Assembly: GCF_007858285.1 (NCBI RefSeq)
Contig: NZ_VFIL01000001.1
Location: 372,001 to 436,000, forward strand
Reading direction: 5' to 3'
DNA length: 64,000 bases
Source of the DNA: Pseudomonas brenneri
Lineage (GTDB): Bacteria; Pseudomonadota; Gammaproteobacteria; Pseudomonadales; Pseudomonadaceae
The notes under the pieces are model-generated. The model was given only the letters and a program-made list of their open reading frames with translations. It ran no database searches and was not told the DNA's origin. The stretch's first letter is position 1; every line of letters starts with the position of its first letter. Of the stretch, positions 47,501 to 56,235 are shown in pieces. A program made the translations under genes and the position numbers.

Positions 47501-48308
47501 GAGCAAAACCGTAATCCGTATCGATGAAGCGGCTAACGGTGTACTCAATGTGGACGAGTTGATCGGTGATGCAACAGCAAGGTTGGGGACCTGGCCGTTC
47601 ATTGCCAGGGACCAGCCCGTATGGCTGCGTTTGCTCGGAAACAAACCCGACGGTACGGCACACAACTTAACTCTGCTGAACGGAGCCCAGGGTGATCGGG
47701 TGAGTGACGGGTGGTTGAACCAAGGGTATCAGTTGCTGACGGTACTCAATACTTACCTGAGAGACCTTGGAAACGGTACTCGACTGTCGATGCAGTTCAA
47801 AGTGGCCCTCAATCACAGTACCGATGAGTGGAAAGCACTTGAGTTTCCAGTGGTTACGTACTCCATATTGAGCCTGCTGATCTCAGACAAAACGCCCTTC
47901 ACCGGTGGGTTCATGAATGGTTGGATCAGCCAGTACCCCAAAGAGAAAAGCATCCAGCGCGAGGCGGATGGCAACTATTACCTGCGGCACGGCCCTCTGA
48001 CGGGGGATGGTGTCAGAATCTACAAAATATATACCCCGGTCGACTATGGGTATTATCGAGTCAGGTTTAAATACAGGATCAACAAGTTTGCCAGTATTGG
48101 TGGGCCAACCAGTATGTTCATTCACCTGGCTAATTTGACGCGCAACATTATCGTCCCCAACCTCAACACATGGAACTATGTCGATGAATACCTGGGTTAT
48201 TGGAAAGGCGGGAATTTTCAAGCCTCAATAGCTGTTATGAACCCGACGACTGGTGGGATCTACGATATAGATGATGTCTGGATTCAACAGCGACACTTTC
48301 CGGGTTGA
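44568..48308 (+). CDS. 1246-aa Ig-like/tandem beta-repeat protein of unknown function
   Basis: Built of about eight divergent 100-120-residue beta-rich repeats. Recognisable units: PYPNITAGDTVQVYWNG with the following GSGEVTIRFRLYDKVFN (about 165-250); paired units starting SVLDVSTLIG (near 750) and GVLNVDELIG (near 990), each followed by a WxFI/WPFI and GSQLLMRF/GTRLSMQF block; and VEVPYSPMYTSDIITLEVRG (near 890). The last about 140 residues look like a jelly-roll carbohydrate-binding fold (YYLRHGPLTGDGVRIYKIYT, IDDVWIQQRHFPG). No signal peptide, membrane segment or sorting signal. Similar repeat proteins are common and uncharacterised in Pseudomonas. AAGGA precedes the ATG, and a strong terminator follows. 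Surface adhesin or secreted lectin-like role is inference. Confidence 0.85.
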   Translation: MKKLTSSPSTPYCYEPVLPAVDELEPPFVSDEVRPFPGATLGLGIRQTRPWMTVNIPRWILFGLGDIYKFYMGSDRFAIASDEVRYEDLDKAKVQLVIPPELIPEGLTYPCFCEVIRSGSGTPNTSPRQTWFVKRTRPGGVSKDPGLPYHTELVLHLPPDLVGGVLDPERAKEGVEMTISPYPNITAGDTVQVYWNGRPVQLTIDDEHVAGLKPIVVLIPESIITLGGSGEVTIRFRLYDKVFNFSGEIQQWSQAVTLDTDLTHGLLEAPHFVVNGNSVRELNLDIHGDTDFEVEVVIPRRLPNGSLTPAGALIVVTLTGADAQDLPFYKTLPAFPARIGLSASTWVDRKDLEAVINGHMQIEYTLTTSTGVFLAASRRLNITVFGTKNSMPPMHIEQDEGGNIDPEHPFIKVIFPRYTPYDRNYNVTLRMEAIRPGGGLVFYEETLLAGAEPPPERYRIVHKEDFDRFVGLGPVRVLYLVDNGMMRIMVPGIQAIRKSDELVVTFGPRYAELPAPQMQYVDAFNNLDPDRIKGGLVQITLSFTRTFPGDIFKWTLLGANSNGSDSGEILLNSGTAGKPVVFTLDRALFDANLNREIRLSYSRVPVTGGNPQYSEVLVVTVGQALDLLRPEVLQAQRYPDQVPPEAVLRGATIAVTYPQMLPSHRIRACWTGIPEIGTYCDTKDGNTSRTVHFEVPPEVIGANLNEYGRYIDVQYFVVLGTHQTPSPVLSLYVLPPVLPLPYLEGHTSSVLDVSTLIGTERAMVDRWSFINRNQRMWFELHGTYANDAPFFFALYNGDLVTYNGEQIGIRPQAPVSELRQLKDGSQLLMRFGVTFDQTVYDTNALWFPERRYTVQAIPAEFPVPRLVQATGSGTAVTLTALSAQYGATVEVPYSPMYTSDIITLEVRGTDGPGSAELGPKTGEIDGTVNFDLSAALIAANIGNRDTTFTVKYTVLRTGQLRSSVVLTVTLKAIPLAELSKTVIRIDEAANGVLNVDELIGDATARLGTWPFIARDQPVWLRLLGNKPDGTAHNLTLLNGAQGDRVSDGWLNQGYQLLTVLNTYLRDLGNGTRLSMQFKVALNHSTDEWKALEFPVVTYSILSLLISDKTPFTGGFMNGWISQYPKEKSIQREADGNYYLRHGPLTGDGVRIYKIYTPVDYGYYRVRFKYRINKFASIGGPTSMFIHLANLTRNIIVPNLNTWNYVDEYLGYWKGGNFQASIAVMNPTTGGIYDIDDVWIQQRHFPG

Positions 48309-48321
48309 GTTGCAGCAAACA

Positions 48322-48358
48322 AGGGGATAGGTGCAATGCACTTATCCCCTGTTTTTTT
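48322..48358 (+). terminator. Strong rho-independent terminator
   Basis: AGGGGATAGGTGCA and TGCACTTATCCCCT form a 14-bp stem (one G-T pair) with almost no loop, followed by GTTTTTTT. Thirteen bp after the Ig-like repeat gene stop, it insulates that gene from the convergent lipoprotein gene. Confidence 0.92.
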
Positions 48359-48396
48359 GTGTTGATTCACCCTGCAGCCAGCGCTCTCCGAAAATG

Positions 48397-48672
48397 CTAG
48401 GGCCTTACACATGCCACCAGTTTTTCGTCAAACTCCAGCCCGGTTGGGCATGTATAAGGATACTGAGTCCACCGTTGGGTCGCTGAGTTAAACACACATC
48501 GGTAGAACCCCCCCACTCTGTCAGTGCTTTTGAAATACCCCGCCCTAGTACAAGGAGGTTCTCGTGATTCCGGAGGTGTTGTTGTACAAGCACCGATAGA
48601 AATCGCCATGAGTAAGCCCAGTGCGATTTTATAGAGGGTGTGACCTTTGGGGTTTACGCGGGAACAGTTCAT
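48397..48672 (-). CDS. Small lipoprotein with peritrophin-A (CBM14)-like four-cysteine domain
   Basis: 91 aa from ATG 48672 (AGGAG 6-8 nt upstream). A lipoprotein signal ends in ISIGAC, with Cys 29 acylated. The remainder has Cys spacing C-x17-C-x15-C-x12-C with the context GFYRC, YPYTCPTGLEFDEKLVAC. This mirrors chitin-binding peritrophin-A domains (FYRC, CPxGLxFD...C) but lacks their second and sixth cysteines, which pair with each other in the six-Cys form, so the loss is self-consistent. It lies in inverse orientation between the Ig-like gene and mtlE. Chitin or glycan binding at the cell surface is inferred. Confidence 0.75.
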   Translation of the reverse strand: MNCSRVNPKGHTLYKIALGLLMAISIGACTTTPPESREPPCTRAGYFKSTDRVGGFYRCVFNSATQRWTQYPYTCPTGLEFDEKLVACVRP

Positions 48673-48730
48673 AAACATCTCCTGATTAGGTTTTGCCAAA
48701 CTATTAACCCTCTGCTGCTCCCTTGCGTCT

Positions 48731-48748
48731 ACTGTCAGAAATAACAGG
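48731..48748 (-). promoter_or_regulatory. Copy 3 of the CTGTYA-N3-YTGACAGT palindrome
   Basis: Minus strand CCTGTTATTTCTGACAGT, 58 bp upstream of the lipoprotein ATG. It differs from the copy at 7298 at one position of 18, and the similarity extends about 5 bp either side (AACCTGTTA..., ...CAGTAGACG). A candidate -10 (TTAATAGT) lies between it and the gene. Confidence 0.6.
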
Positions 48749-48940
48749 TTGCTGCTCTCGTGTGAGGTTTTGACTGCCCAGCAGGCTCAGTGCAAAAAAG
48801 TATTAGTTAAAGTGTTCACAAGGATTTGTCACCACGCCTGCAGCAGGCTGTAATCAACGCACACTCTTCCTGCTGCCATGGAAGACACAACAACAATAAC
48901 TGTCCTTCTGCAGCCCCCGGGCGCAGAACTGGAGTGCGCG
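48749..48940 (+). promoter_or_regulatory. mtlE upstream control region
   Basis: 192 bp between copy 3 of the palindrome and mtlE. It contains an AT-rich stretch near 48788-48820 (CAAAAAAGTATTAGTTAAAG, then TGTTCACAAGG) that fits the promoter/MtlR-binding zone expected upstream of mtlE. I cannot define the MtlR half-sites with confidence. Confidence 0.4.
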
Positions 48941-50251
48941 ATGAATCTCACAGCAAAAGCACTGCTTGCCTGTACCTGCATGACCCTCAGCGCCGTCAGC
49001 CTTGGCGCACAAACCCTGACCATTGCCACCGTCAATAACAGCGACATGATTCGCATGCAAAAGCTCTCGAAAACCTTCGAGGCCGAGCACCCGGACATCA
49101 AGTTGAACTGGGTAGTGCTGGAAGAAAATGTCCTGCGTCAACGCCTGACCACGGATATCGCGACCCAGGGCGGGCAGTTCGATGTATTGACCATTGGCAT
49201 GTACGAAGCTGCACTGTGGGGTGCCAAGGGCTGGCTGGAGCCGATGAAGGATCTGCCGGCTTCCTACGACCTTGACGATGTTTTCCCTTCGGTACGCGAC
49301 GGCCTTTCCGTCAAGGGCTCGCTGTACGCCCTGCCGTTCTATGCCGAAAGCTCCATCACCTACTATCGCACCGACCTGTTCAAGGCTGCCGGACTGACCA
49401 TGCCTGAACATCCGACCTGGGTGCAGATTGGCGAGTTTGCGCAAAAGCTCACCGACAAGAACAAGGAGCAATACGGGTTGTGCCTGCGCGGCAAGGCCGG
49501 TTGGGGCGAGAACATGGCGCTGATCGGCACCCTGGCCAATGGCTATGGCGCCCGCTGGTTCGATGAGAAGTGGCAACCCGAATTCAACGGCCCCGAGTGG
49601 AAAGACGCGCTGAACTTCTACGTGGACAACATGAAGAAGTCCGGCCCGCCGGGCGCGTCCAGCAACGGCTTCAATGAAAACCTGGCGCTGTTCAACAGTG
49701 GCAAGTGCGCGATCTGGGTCGATGCCAGCGTCGCCGGTTCGTTCGTTACCGACAAAACCCAGAGCAAGGTCGCCGATCACGTCGGCTTCACCTTTGCCCC
49801 GCAACAGGTCACCGACAAGGGCACCTCATGGCTGTACTCCTGGTCGCTGGCGATCCCCACCAGCTCCAAGGCTAAGGAGGCTGCCAAGGTCTTCAGTGCC
49901 TGGGCGACATCCAAGGAGTACGGTGCGCTGGTGGCCAAGACCGATGGCATTGCCAATGTCCCGCCAGGCACCCGCGCCTCGACCTATAGCGAGGCGTACA
50001 TGCAGGCCGCGCCATTTGCCAAGGTGACGTTGGAGTCACTGAAAGTTGCGGACCCAACCAAACCGACCCTCAAGCCGGTGCCTTATATCGGCATCCAGTT
50101 GGTGACCATTCCTGAATTCCAGGCCATTGGCACCCAGGTGGGCAAATTCTTCTCCGGCGCCCTGACCGGCCAGCAGACAGTCGACCAGGCCCTGGCTGCC
50201 GCACAAACCACCACCGAGCGGGAAATGAAGCGGGCCGGCTACCCCAAATAA
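48941..50251 (+). CDS. mtlE: Polyol ABC transporter substrate-binding protein MtlE
   Basis: 436 aa periplasmic binding protein for mannitol, sorbitol and arabitol. Sec signal peptide MNLTAKALLACTCMTLSAVS ends near GAQ. Family-1 solute-binding features: QFDVLTIGMYEAALWGAKGW, YALPFYAESSITYYRTDLF, NSGKCAIWVDASVAGSF. ATG 48941 has GGAG 8 nt upstream. First gene of mtlEFGKDYZ, presumably MtlR-activated. A REP in the following gap may raise mtlE mRNA over the rest. Confidence 0.95.
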   Translation: MNLTAKALLACTCMTLSAVSLGAQTLTIATVNNSDMIRMQKLSKTFEAEHPDIKLNWVVLEENVLRQRLTTDIATQGGQFDVLTIGMYEAALWGAKGWLEPMKDLPASYDLDDVFPSVRDGLSVKGSLYALPFYAESSITYYRTDLFKAAGLTMPEHPTWVQIGEFAQKLTDKNKEQYGLCLRGKAGWGENMALIGTLANGYGARWFDEKWQPEFNGPEWKDALNFYVDNMKKSGPPGASSNGFNENLALFNSGKCAIWVDASVAGSFVTDKTQSKVADHVGFTFAPQQVTDKGTSWLYSWSLAIPTSSKAKEAAKVFSAWATSKEYGALVAKTDGIANVPPGTRASTYSEAYMQAAPFAKVTLESLKVADPTKPTLKPVPYIGIQLVTIPEFQAIGTQVGKFFSGALTGQQTVDQALAAAQTTTEREMKRAGYPK

Positions 50252-50271
50252 CCCAGGTTCACCCCTGTCAA

Positions 50272-50295
50272 TGTGGGAGCAAGTCCACTCCCACA
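50272..50295. repeat. REP-like palindrome between mtlE and mtlF
   Basis: TGTGGGAGCAAGTCCACTCC followed by CACA: a 7-bp stem with a degenerate centre. It lies 20 bp after the binding-protein gene and 44 bp before the first permease gene, the same place REPs occupy between malE and malF in E. coli. Confidence 0.75.
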
Positions 50296-50339
50296 CTGAC
50301 CGCGCTCCGACTCTCGTTCTGCAAACTGGTTCTGATCCT

Positions 50340-51251
50340 ATGAATGTGCAAACCGCTGCTGCGGATAAACCGCGCAAAAACCGCCTGCTCAACCCAGGCT
50401 GGTTCCTCGTCAGCCCCTCGGTAGGCCTATTGCTACTGTGGATGATCGTGCCCCTGGGCATGACCCTGTACTTTTCACTGATCCGCTACAACCTGCTCTA
50501 CCCTGGCGAAAACCAATTTGTGGGCCTGGAGAACTTCACTTACTTCATCACCGATTCGGGCTTCCTGCCTGGTGCCACCAATACCTTGTTGCTGGTGGGC
50601 AGCGTGCTGCTGATCAGCGTGGTGCTGGGGGTGTTGATCAGTGCCTTGTTGGAGGCCAGCGAGTTTTTCGGCCGTGGGCTGGTGCGGGTGCTGCTGATCT
50701 CGCCGTTCTTCATCATGCCCACCGTCGGTGCGCTGATCTGGAAGAACCTGATTTTCCACCCGGTGTCCGGTGTGCTGGCCGCCCTGTGGAAGCTGTTTGG
50801 CGCGCAGCCGGTGGACTGGCTGGCGCACTACCCGCTGCTGTCGATCATCATCATTGTGTCCTGGCAATGGCTGCCCTTCGCGATCCTGATCCTGATGACC
50901 GCCATGCAGTCCCTGGACCAAGAGCAGAAAGAAGCGGCGCGCCTGGACGGTGCCGGCCCGATTGCGATCTTCTGGCACTTGACCCTGCCGCACCTGGCAC
51001 GGCCCATTGCCGTCGTGGTGATGATCGAGACCATCTTCCTGCTCTCGGTGTTCGCCGAAATCTTTACCACCACCAACGGCGGCCCCGGCTACGCCTCGAC
51101 CAACCTTGCCTACCTGATCTACAACCAGGCGCTGGTGCAGTTCGATGTGGGCATGGCTTCGGCAGGCGGCTTGATTGCCGTGGTCATTGCCAATATCGCG
51201 GCGATCATCCTGGTGCGGATGCTCGGCAAAAACCTGACTGACAAGCCTTGA
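50340..51251 (+). CDS. mtlF: Polyol ABC transporter permease MtlF
   Basis: 303 aa MalF-type permease with six membrane helices. The EAA loop EAARLDGAGPIAIFWHLTLP contacts MtlK. Start ATG 50340 (MNVQTAAADKPRKNR); cytosolic basic N-terminus, first helix near SPSVGLLLLWMIVPLGMTLY. Forms the channel with MtlG; 10 bp gap to mtlG indicates coupling. Confidence 0.95.
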   Translation: MNVQTAAADKPRKNRLLNPGWFLVSPSVGLLLLWMIVPLGMTLYFSLIRYNLLYPGENQFVGLENFTYFITDSGFLPGATNTLLLVGSVLLISVVLGVLISALLEASEFFGRGLVRVLLISPFFIMPTVGALIWKNLIFHPVSGVLAALWKLFGAQPVDWLAHYPLLSIIIIVSWQWLPFAILILMTAMQSLDQEQKEAARLDGAGPIAIFWHLTLPHLARPIAVVVMIETIFLLSVFAEIFTTTNGGPGYASTNLAYLIYNQALVQFDVGMASAGGLIAVVIANIAAIILVRMLGKNLTDKP

Positions 51252-51261
51252 GGGCCGCGCC

Positions 51262-52092
51262 ATGACACTTCAACAATCCCGCCGCCTGCAAAGCTTGTTG
51301 CTCGGCACTCTGGCCTGGGCCATCGCGATCGTGATTTTCTTCCCGATCTTCTGGATGGTGCTCACCAGTTTCAAGACCGAAATCGATGCGTTTGCCACGC
51401 CGCCGCAGTTCATTTTCACGCCAACCCTTGAGAACTATCTGCACATCAACGAGCGCAGCAACTATTTCAGCTATGCCTGGAACTCGGTGCTGATTTCCTT
51501 CAGCGCGACCGCCTTGTGCCTGCTGATTGCGGTGCCTGCGGCCTACTCCATGGCGTTCTACGAAACCCAGCGCACCAAGGGCACGCTGCTGTGGATGCTG
51601 TCGACCAAAATGCTGCCACCGGTGGGGGTGCTGATGCCGATCTACCTGCTGGCCAAGAGCATGGGCCTGCTGGACACGCGCCTTGCGCTGATCATCATCT
51701 ACACCCTGATCAACCTGCCGATTGTGGTGTGGATGGTTTACACCTACTTCAAGGACATTCCCAAGGACATCCTCGAAGCCGCACGCCTGGATGGCGCCAC
51801 GCTGTGGCAGGAAATGGTCCGGGTATTGCTGCCCATCGCCAAGGGTGGCCTGGCCTCCACCGTGCTGCTGTCACTGATCCTGTGCTGGAACGAGGCGTTC
51901 TGGTCACTGAACCTGACCTCGTCCAACGCCGCGCCATTGACCGCGCTGATTGCCTCCTACTCCAGCCCCGAAGGCTTGTTCTGGGCCAAATTGTCCGCCG
52001 TCTCGACCCTGGCCTGCGCGCCGATCCTGATCTTCGGCTGGATCAGCCAGAAGCAACTGGTGCGCGGCCTGTCCTTTGGCGCTGTGAAATAA
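51262..52092 (+). CDS. mtlG: Polyol ABC transporter permease MtlG
   Basis: 276 aa MalG-type permease. Helices include AWAIAIVIFFPIFWMVLTSF; the EAA loop is EAARLDGATLWQEMVRVLLP. It has the typical short C-terminus (QKQLVRGLSFGAVK). Second half of the MtlFG channel; 28 bp before mtlK. Confidence 0.95.
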   Translation: MTLQQSRRLQSLLLGTLAWAIAIVIFFPIFWMVLTSFKTEIDAFATPPQFIFTPTLENYLHINERSNYFSYAWNSVLISFSATALCLLIAVPAAYSMAFYETQRTKGTLLWMLSTKMLPPVGVLMPIYLLAKSMGLLDTRLALIIIYTLINLPIVVWMVYTYFKDIPKDILEAARLDGATLWQEMVRVLLPIAKGGLASTVLLSLILCWNEAFWSLNLTSSNAAPLTALIASYSSPEGLFWAKLSAVSTLACAPILIFGWISQKQLVRGLSFGAVK

Positions 52093-52120
52093 CGACCCCT
52101 ATAAAAAATGGAGGCCCATC

Positions 52121-53224
<1,104 letters not shown>

Positions 53225-53241
53225 TCTCGCGAGAACTTTTG

Positions 53242-54723
53242 ATGAAACTGAACAAGCAAAACCTCACGCAGCTCGCGCCGCAAGTCCGCCTGCCGGCCTA
53301 CGCCATTGCTGATACACGCCAGGGCATCGCCCACATCGGCGTTGGTGGTTTTCATCGCGCACACCAGGCGTATTACACCGATGCCTTGATGAATACCGGC
53401 GAGGGCCTGGACTGGAGCATCTGCGGCATTGGCCTGCGCGCTGAGGACCGCAAGGCGCGGGATGACCTGGCTGGCCAGGACTATCTGTTTACCCTGTTTG
53501 AGCTGGGCGACACCGACGATACCGAAGTACGCGTGATCGGCGCCATCAGCGATATGCTGCTGGCCCAGGACGGTGCCCAGGCCCTGATCGACAAACTGGC
53601 CAGCCCAGAGATTCGTATCGTATCGCTGACCATCACCGAGGGCGGCTACTGCATCGACGACAGCAATGGCGAGTTCATGGCCCACCTGCCGCAAATCCAG
53701 CATGACCTGGCCCACCCCGACGCGCCCCAAACCGTGTTCGGTTTTATCTGCGCGGCCCTGACCCAACGCCGGGCTGCAGGTATTCCAGCCTTTACCGTGA
53801 TGTCCTGCGATAACCTGCCCCATAACGGCGCCGTGACTCGCAAGGCACTGCTGGCCTTCGCGGCGCTGCACAATGCCGACCTGCATGACTGGATCAAGGA
53901 AAATGTGAGTTTCCCCAACGCCATGGTCGACCGCATTACGCCGATGACCAGCACTGCGCATCGTCTGCAACTGCATGATGAACACGGCATCGACGATGCC
54001 TGGCCGGTGGTGTGCGAGCCCTTTGTGCAATGGGTGCTGGAAGACAAGTTCGTCAACGGCCGCCCGGCGTGGGAACAGGTGGGGGTGCAGTTCACCGACG
54101 ACGTCACGCCTTATGAAGAAATGAAGATTGGCCTGCTCAACGGCAGCCACCTGGCCCTGACCTACCTGGGCTTTCTCAAGGGCTATCGGTTTGTCCACGA
54201 GACCATGAACGACCCGCTGTTTGTCGCGTATATACGTGCTTATATGGACCTGGACGTGACGCCCAACCTCGCGCCCGTGCCGGGTATCGACCTGGGCGAC
54301 TACAAACAGACCCTGGTAGACCGCTTCTCCAACCAGGCGATTGCCGATCAGTTGGAGCGCGTATGTTCCGATGGCTCATCGAAGTTTCCCAAGTTCACCG
54401 TACCGACCATCAACCGCTTGATCGCCGATGGCCGCGAAACTGAACGGGCAGCACTGGTGGTGGCGGCCTGGGCCTTGTATTTGCAAGGTGTGGATGAGAA
54501 CGGCGTACGCTACCGGATCCCCGACCCTCGCGCGGACTTCTGCCGGGCGCTGGTGGCGGACGATGCGTTGATCAGCCAGCGGTTGCTGAGTGTTGAAGAG
54601 ATTTTTGGTACGGCGATTCCCAATTCACCCGCGTTTGTGGCAGCGTTTGAACGGTGTTTTGCCAGTTTGCGTGACAAGGGTGTCGCAGAGACCCTGAAGC
54701 AGCTGCTCGCCAACCTTCACTGA
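53242..54723 (+). CDS. mtlD: Mannitol 2-dehydrogenase MtlD
   Basis: 493 aa long-chain polyol dehydrogenase (PSLDR family) that oxidises D-mannitol to D-fructose, also D-arabitol to D-xylulose and sorbitol, with NAD+. Cofactor motif HIGVGGFHRAHQAYYTDAL (31-49); catalytic K295, N300 and H303 in MKIGLLNGSHLALTYLG have exactly the numbering of the crystallised P. fluorescens enzyme. ATG 53242 is used rather than TTG 53239. Its products feed MtlY and MtlZ downstream. Confidence 0.97.
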   Translation: MKLNKQNLTQLAPQVRLPAYAIADTRQGIAHIGVGGFHRAHQAYYTDALMNTGEGLDWSICGIGLRAEDRKARDDLAGQDYLFTLFELGDTDDTEVRVIGAISDMLLAQDGAQALIDKLASPEIRIVSLTITEGGYCIDDSNGEFMAHLPQIQHDLAHPDAPQTVFGFICAALTQRRAAGIPAFTVMSCDNLPHNGAVTRKALLAFAALHNADLHDWIKENVSFPNAMVDRITPMTSTAHRLQLHDEHGIDDAWPVVCEPFVQWVLEDKFVNGRPAWEQVGVQFTDDVTPYEEMKIGLLNGSHLALTYLGFLKGYRFVHETMNDPLFVAYIRAYMDLDVTPNLAPVPGIDLGDYKQTLVDRFSNQAIADQLERVCSDGSSKFPKFTVPTINRLIADGRETERAALVVAAWALYLQGVDENGVRYRIPDPRADFCRALVADDALISQRLLSVEEIFGTAIPNSPAFVAAFERCFASLRDKGVAETLKQLLANLH

Positions 54724-54741
54724 CACAACTTGGGCAAAATA

Positions 54742-56223
54742 ATGATCCGACAATCTCTGTTCCTCGGCATCGACTGCGGTACCCAAGGCACCAAGGCCAT
54801 TGTCCTCGACGCTGCCAGCGGCAAGGTCCTGGGCCTGGGGGCCGCTGCGCACACCCTGATCAGCGGTGCCAATGGCCGTCGCGAGCAGCACCCCCAGGAA
54901 TGGCTCGATGCCTTTACCGAAGCCACCCACCGCGCCTTGCAACAGGCCGGTGTAGACGGCCAGGATATCCTCGGGATAGGCGTTTCCGGCCAGCAACATG
55001 GCCTCGTGCTGCTGGACGACAATGGTCAGGTACTGCGTCCGGCCAAACTGTGGTGCGACACCGAAACCAGCGCCGAAAACCAGCGATTGCTGCAGTACCT
55101 GGGCGGTGAAAGCGGTTCCCTGGAGCGTCTCGGTGTAGCGATTGCACCGGGTTACACCGTGTCCAAGCTGTTGTGGACCCTGGAGCAGCACCCGGATGTT
55201 TTCGCGCGTATTGCGCACATCCTGCTGCCCCACGACTACCTCAACTATTGGCTCACCGGCCGGGCCTGTGCCGAGTATGGCGATGCCTCGGGCACCGGTT
55301 ATTTCAACGTGCGCACCCGGCAATGGGACTTGCCCTTGCTGCGGCATATCGATGCCAGCGGGCGCCTGGAGGCCGCGTTACCACCGCTGATCGAAGCCAA
55401 TCAGGCGCTGGGCAGCATTCTGCCGGCCGTTGCCGAGCGCCTCGGTATCAACCCCAATGCCATCGTGTCCAGTGGCGGCGGCGACAATATGATGGGAGCC
55501 ATTGGCACCGGCAATATCGCGCCGGGGGTAATTACCATGAGCCTGGGCTCATCGGGCACTGTCTATGCCTTCGCCGAGCAGCCGAATGTCAGCGTCCAGG
55601 CCTCGGTAGCGACGTTCTGTTCATCCAGTGGCGGTTGGCTGCCACTGATCTGCACCATGAACCTGACCAACGCCACCGGCGTTATCCGCGAGCTGTTCGA
55701 ATTGGACTTGGTGGCGTTCAACGCCCTGGTGGCCCAGGCTCCGATCGGCGCCGAGGGCGTCAGCATGCTGCCGTTCCTCAATGGCGAGCGCGTGCCTGCC
55801 CTGCCCCACGCCACCGGCAGCCTGCACGGCCTGACCATGACCAACCTGACCCGTGGCAACCTGTGCCGTGCGGTGGTCGAGGGCACCACTTTTGGCTTGC
55901 GCCAAGGCCTGGACCTGTTGCGCGAGACCGGCCTGCACAGCCAGAGTATCCGCCTGATCGGCGGTGGTTCAAAAAGCCCGGTGTGGCGGCAAATGGTCGC
56001 CGATATCATGGACACCGAAGTGGTCTGTACCGAACAAAGCGAAGCAGCGGCCCTGGGCGCGGCGATACAGGCGGCGTGGTGCCAGTCCGGCGAAAGCCTT
56101 GAGGCCTTGTGCGCACGTTGCGTCAGCGTCGACCCGGCAAGCCGCACCCAACCCGTCGCCGCCAGCGTCGCGGCTTATCAGCAGGCCTATGAGCGCTATC
56201 AACAGCACGTGGCAACCCTTTAA
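54742..56223 (+). CDS. mtlY: Xylulokinase MtlY
   Basis: 493 aa FGGY carbohydrate kinase. ATP motif FLGIDCGTQGTKAIVLDA at the N-terminus, catalytic-side GVSGQQHGLVLLDDNGQ, AEYGDASGTGYFNVRTRQWD and IRLIGGGSKSPVWRQMVADI. Phosphorylates D-xylulose made from D-arabitol by MtlD, giving entry to the pentose phosphate pathway. ATG 54742 is preferred over TTG 54730. Confidence 0.96.
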   Translation: MIRQSLFLGIDCGTQGTKAIVLDAASGKVLGLGAAAHTLISGANGRREQHPQEWLDAFTEATHRALQQAGVDGQDILGIGVSGQQHGLVLLDDNGQVLRPAKLWCDTETSAENQRLLQYLGGESGSLERLGVAIAPGYTVSKLLWTLEQHPDVFARIAHILLPHDYLNYWLTGRACAEYGDASGTGYFNVRTRQWDLPLLRHIDASGRLEAALPPLIEANQALGSILPAVAERLGINPNAIVSSGGGDNMMGAIGTGNIAPGVITMSLGSSGTVYAFAEQPNVSVQASVATFCSSSGGWLPLICTMNLTNATGVIRELFELDLVAFNALVAQAPIGAEGVSMLPFLNGERVPALPHATGSLHGLTMTNLTRGNLCRAVVEGTTFGLRQGLDLLRETGLHSQSIRLIGGGSKSPVWRQMVADIMDTEVVCTEQSEAAALGAAIQAAWCQSGESLEALCARCVSVDPASRTQPVAASVAAYQQAYERYQQHVATL

Positions 56224-56235
56224 GAGTGAATAACT

